A DNA stretch of 14,541 nucleotides from UBA668 sp038234785 (lineage in GTDB: Bacteria > Actinomycetota > Acidimicrobiia > Acidimicrobiales > Ilumatobacteraceae). Below are positions 13,916-14,541 of this stretch, one piece after another. Position numbers and translations under genes: made by a program. The notes under the pieces are model-generated. The model made no database searches, had not been told where the DNA came from, and worked only from the letters and a program-made list of their open reading frames with translations. Within the stretch, counting starts at the first letter, position 1. Each line of letters starts with the position of its first letter. Where the stretch lies: assembly GCA_038234785.1 (NCBI GenBank), contig JBBQTC010000081.1, positions 1 through 14,541 on the forward strand, written 5' to 3'.

Positions 13916-14541
13916 TCAGGCGAACTCGTCGGGGAGCTCGGACTTGCGGCGAGCGACGAAGTCCTGCATCTGCTCGTCGAGTGCCGAATCCAGCGGGGGA
14001 GCCTCGTACTCTGCGAGCCGCCGCTTCCAGATCGCATTGGCGCGTTCGGCGGCATCGAGTCCGCCCTCTTCGCTCCACTGCTCGAAGCTGGAGTTGTCGG
14101 CGGTGTCGCTGCGATAGAACGCCGTCTCGAAGTTGGCCAGTGTGTGCGCCGTACCGAGGAAGTGGTTGCCGGGTTCGTGCCCGCGGATCGCGTCGACGGC
14201 GAGTCCGTTGTCGCTGGTGTCCAGCCCGCGTGCGAACGTGTGCATCATTCCCAGCTGGTCGCAGTCGAGGATGAACTTCTCGTACCCCAACGCCAGCCCG
14301 CCCTCGAGCCAACCCGCAGCGTGCAACACGAAGTTGACACCGCCGAGCACCGTGGGCTGCAGCGTGTTGGCGCTCTCGTAGGCGGCCTGTGCGTCGGGCA
14401 GCTTGGACGAGGTCAGCGAGCCGCCGGACCTGAACGGCACGCCGAGGCGACGGGCCAGCGCGGCCACCGTGTAGAGCACGAGCGCCGGTTCCGGGGTACC
14501 GAACGTGGGAGCGCCGGTCTGCATGCTCATCGAACTGGCGA
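13916..14541 (-). CDS. Trimethylamine methyltransferase (MttB) family protein, C-terminal part
   Basis: The last 207 residues of an MttB-family (COG5598) corrinoid methyltransferase; the 5' part lies beyond the window edge. The frame is open to the edge, and internal ATGs at 14530 and 14524 are not starts. Family hallmarks include SMQTGAPTFGTPEPAL, RSGGSLTSSKLPDAQAAYES and LQPTVLGGVNFVLHAAGWLE, then FILDCDQLGM. Family members demethylate trimethylamine (pyrrolysine form) or quaternary amines such as glycine betaine, proline betaine and carnitine (pyrrolysine-free form), passing the methyl to a corrinoid protein. No in-frame TAG is present in the visible part, so a pyrrolysine-free enzyme is likely but not proven, since most of the protein is not seen. 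The corrinoid protein and the second methyltransferase are not in the window. Confidence 0.9.
   Translation of the reverse strand, partial: ASSMSMQTGAPTFGTPEPALVLYTVAALARRLGVPFRSGGSLTSSKLPDAQAAYESANTLQPTVLGGVNFVLHAAGWLEGGLALGYEKFILDCDQLGMMHTFARGLDTSDNGLAVDAIRGHEPGNHFLGTAHTLANFETAFYRSDTADNSSFEQWSEEGGLDAAERANAIWKRRLAEYEAPPLDSALDEQMQDFVARRKSELPDEFA

Overview
The window comes from a high-GC bacterium, most likely an actinomycete. The evidence is strong G/C preference at third codon positions, frequent GTG starts, ATGA-type gene overlaps, and genes that begin directly downstream of a TANNNT box without a Shine-Dalgarno leader. The gene mix (MttB-type methyltransferase, multidomain dimethylglycine-dehydrogenase-like enzyme, FadE36/ACAD10-11-type kinase and dehydrogenase) would suit a marine or soil Acidimicrobiia-like lineage; this placement is an inference. 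No rRNA, tRNA, CRISPR, transposase or phage gene is visible. Coding is dense, and no gap between genes exceeds about 150 bases.

Left part (1-3950): an SDR oxidoreductase and an APH-fold kinase form a one-base-overlap operon (+). A second SDR (-) and an ACAD10/11-type acyl-CoA dehydrogenase (+) diverge from a 22-base gap. In that gap two -10 boxes, one per strand, overlap by a TA dinucleotide, and each sits exactly six bases from its start codon. Kinase, dehydrogenase-like enzyme and SDRs together resemble the parts used to handle 4-hydroxyacyl-CoA by phosphorylation and elimination (levulinate lva pathway, mammalian ACAD10/11).

Middle part (3966-10587): a GntR/FCD regulator followed by two tandem TSUP (TauE/SafE) permeases runs leftward. 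A large FAD-plus-GcvT demethylating dehydrogenase followed by etfB and etfA runs rightward. The two units diverge from an AT-rich palindromic site that looks like the GntR operator. The dehydrogenase should oxidise an N-methyl group to methylene-tetrahydrofolate and pass electrons to the ETF encoded next to it.

Right part (10601-14541): a proline-rich membrane-anchored protein with its own leaderless promoter, and an MFS transporter of the YcaD type. Facing them on the minus strand are an MttB-family corrinoid methyltransferase (cut by the window edge) and a methylene-THF reductase-like protein. A cluster of interlocking hairpins separates the two converging units. MttB homologue, MTHFR, GcvT-fused dehydrogenase and ETF together suggest stepwise demethylation of a quaternary or tertiary methylated amine such as glycine betaine, with one-carbon units entering the folate pool. 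The permeases leave open a sulfonated methylamine as substrate.
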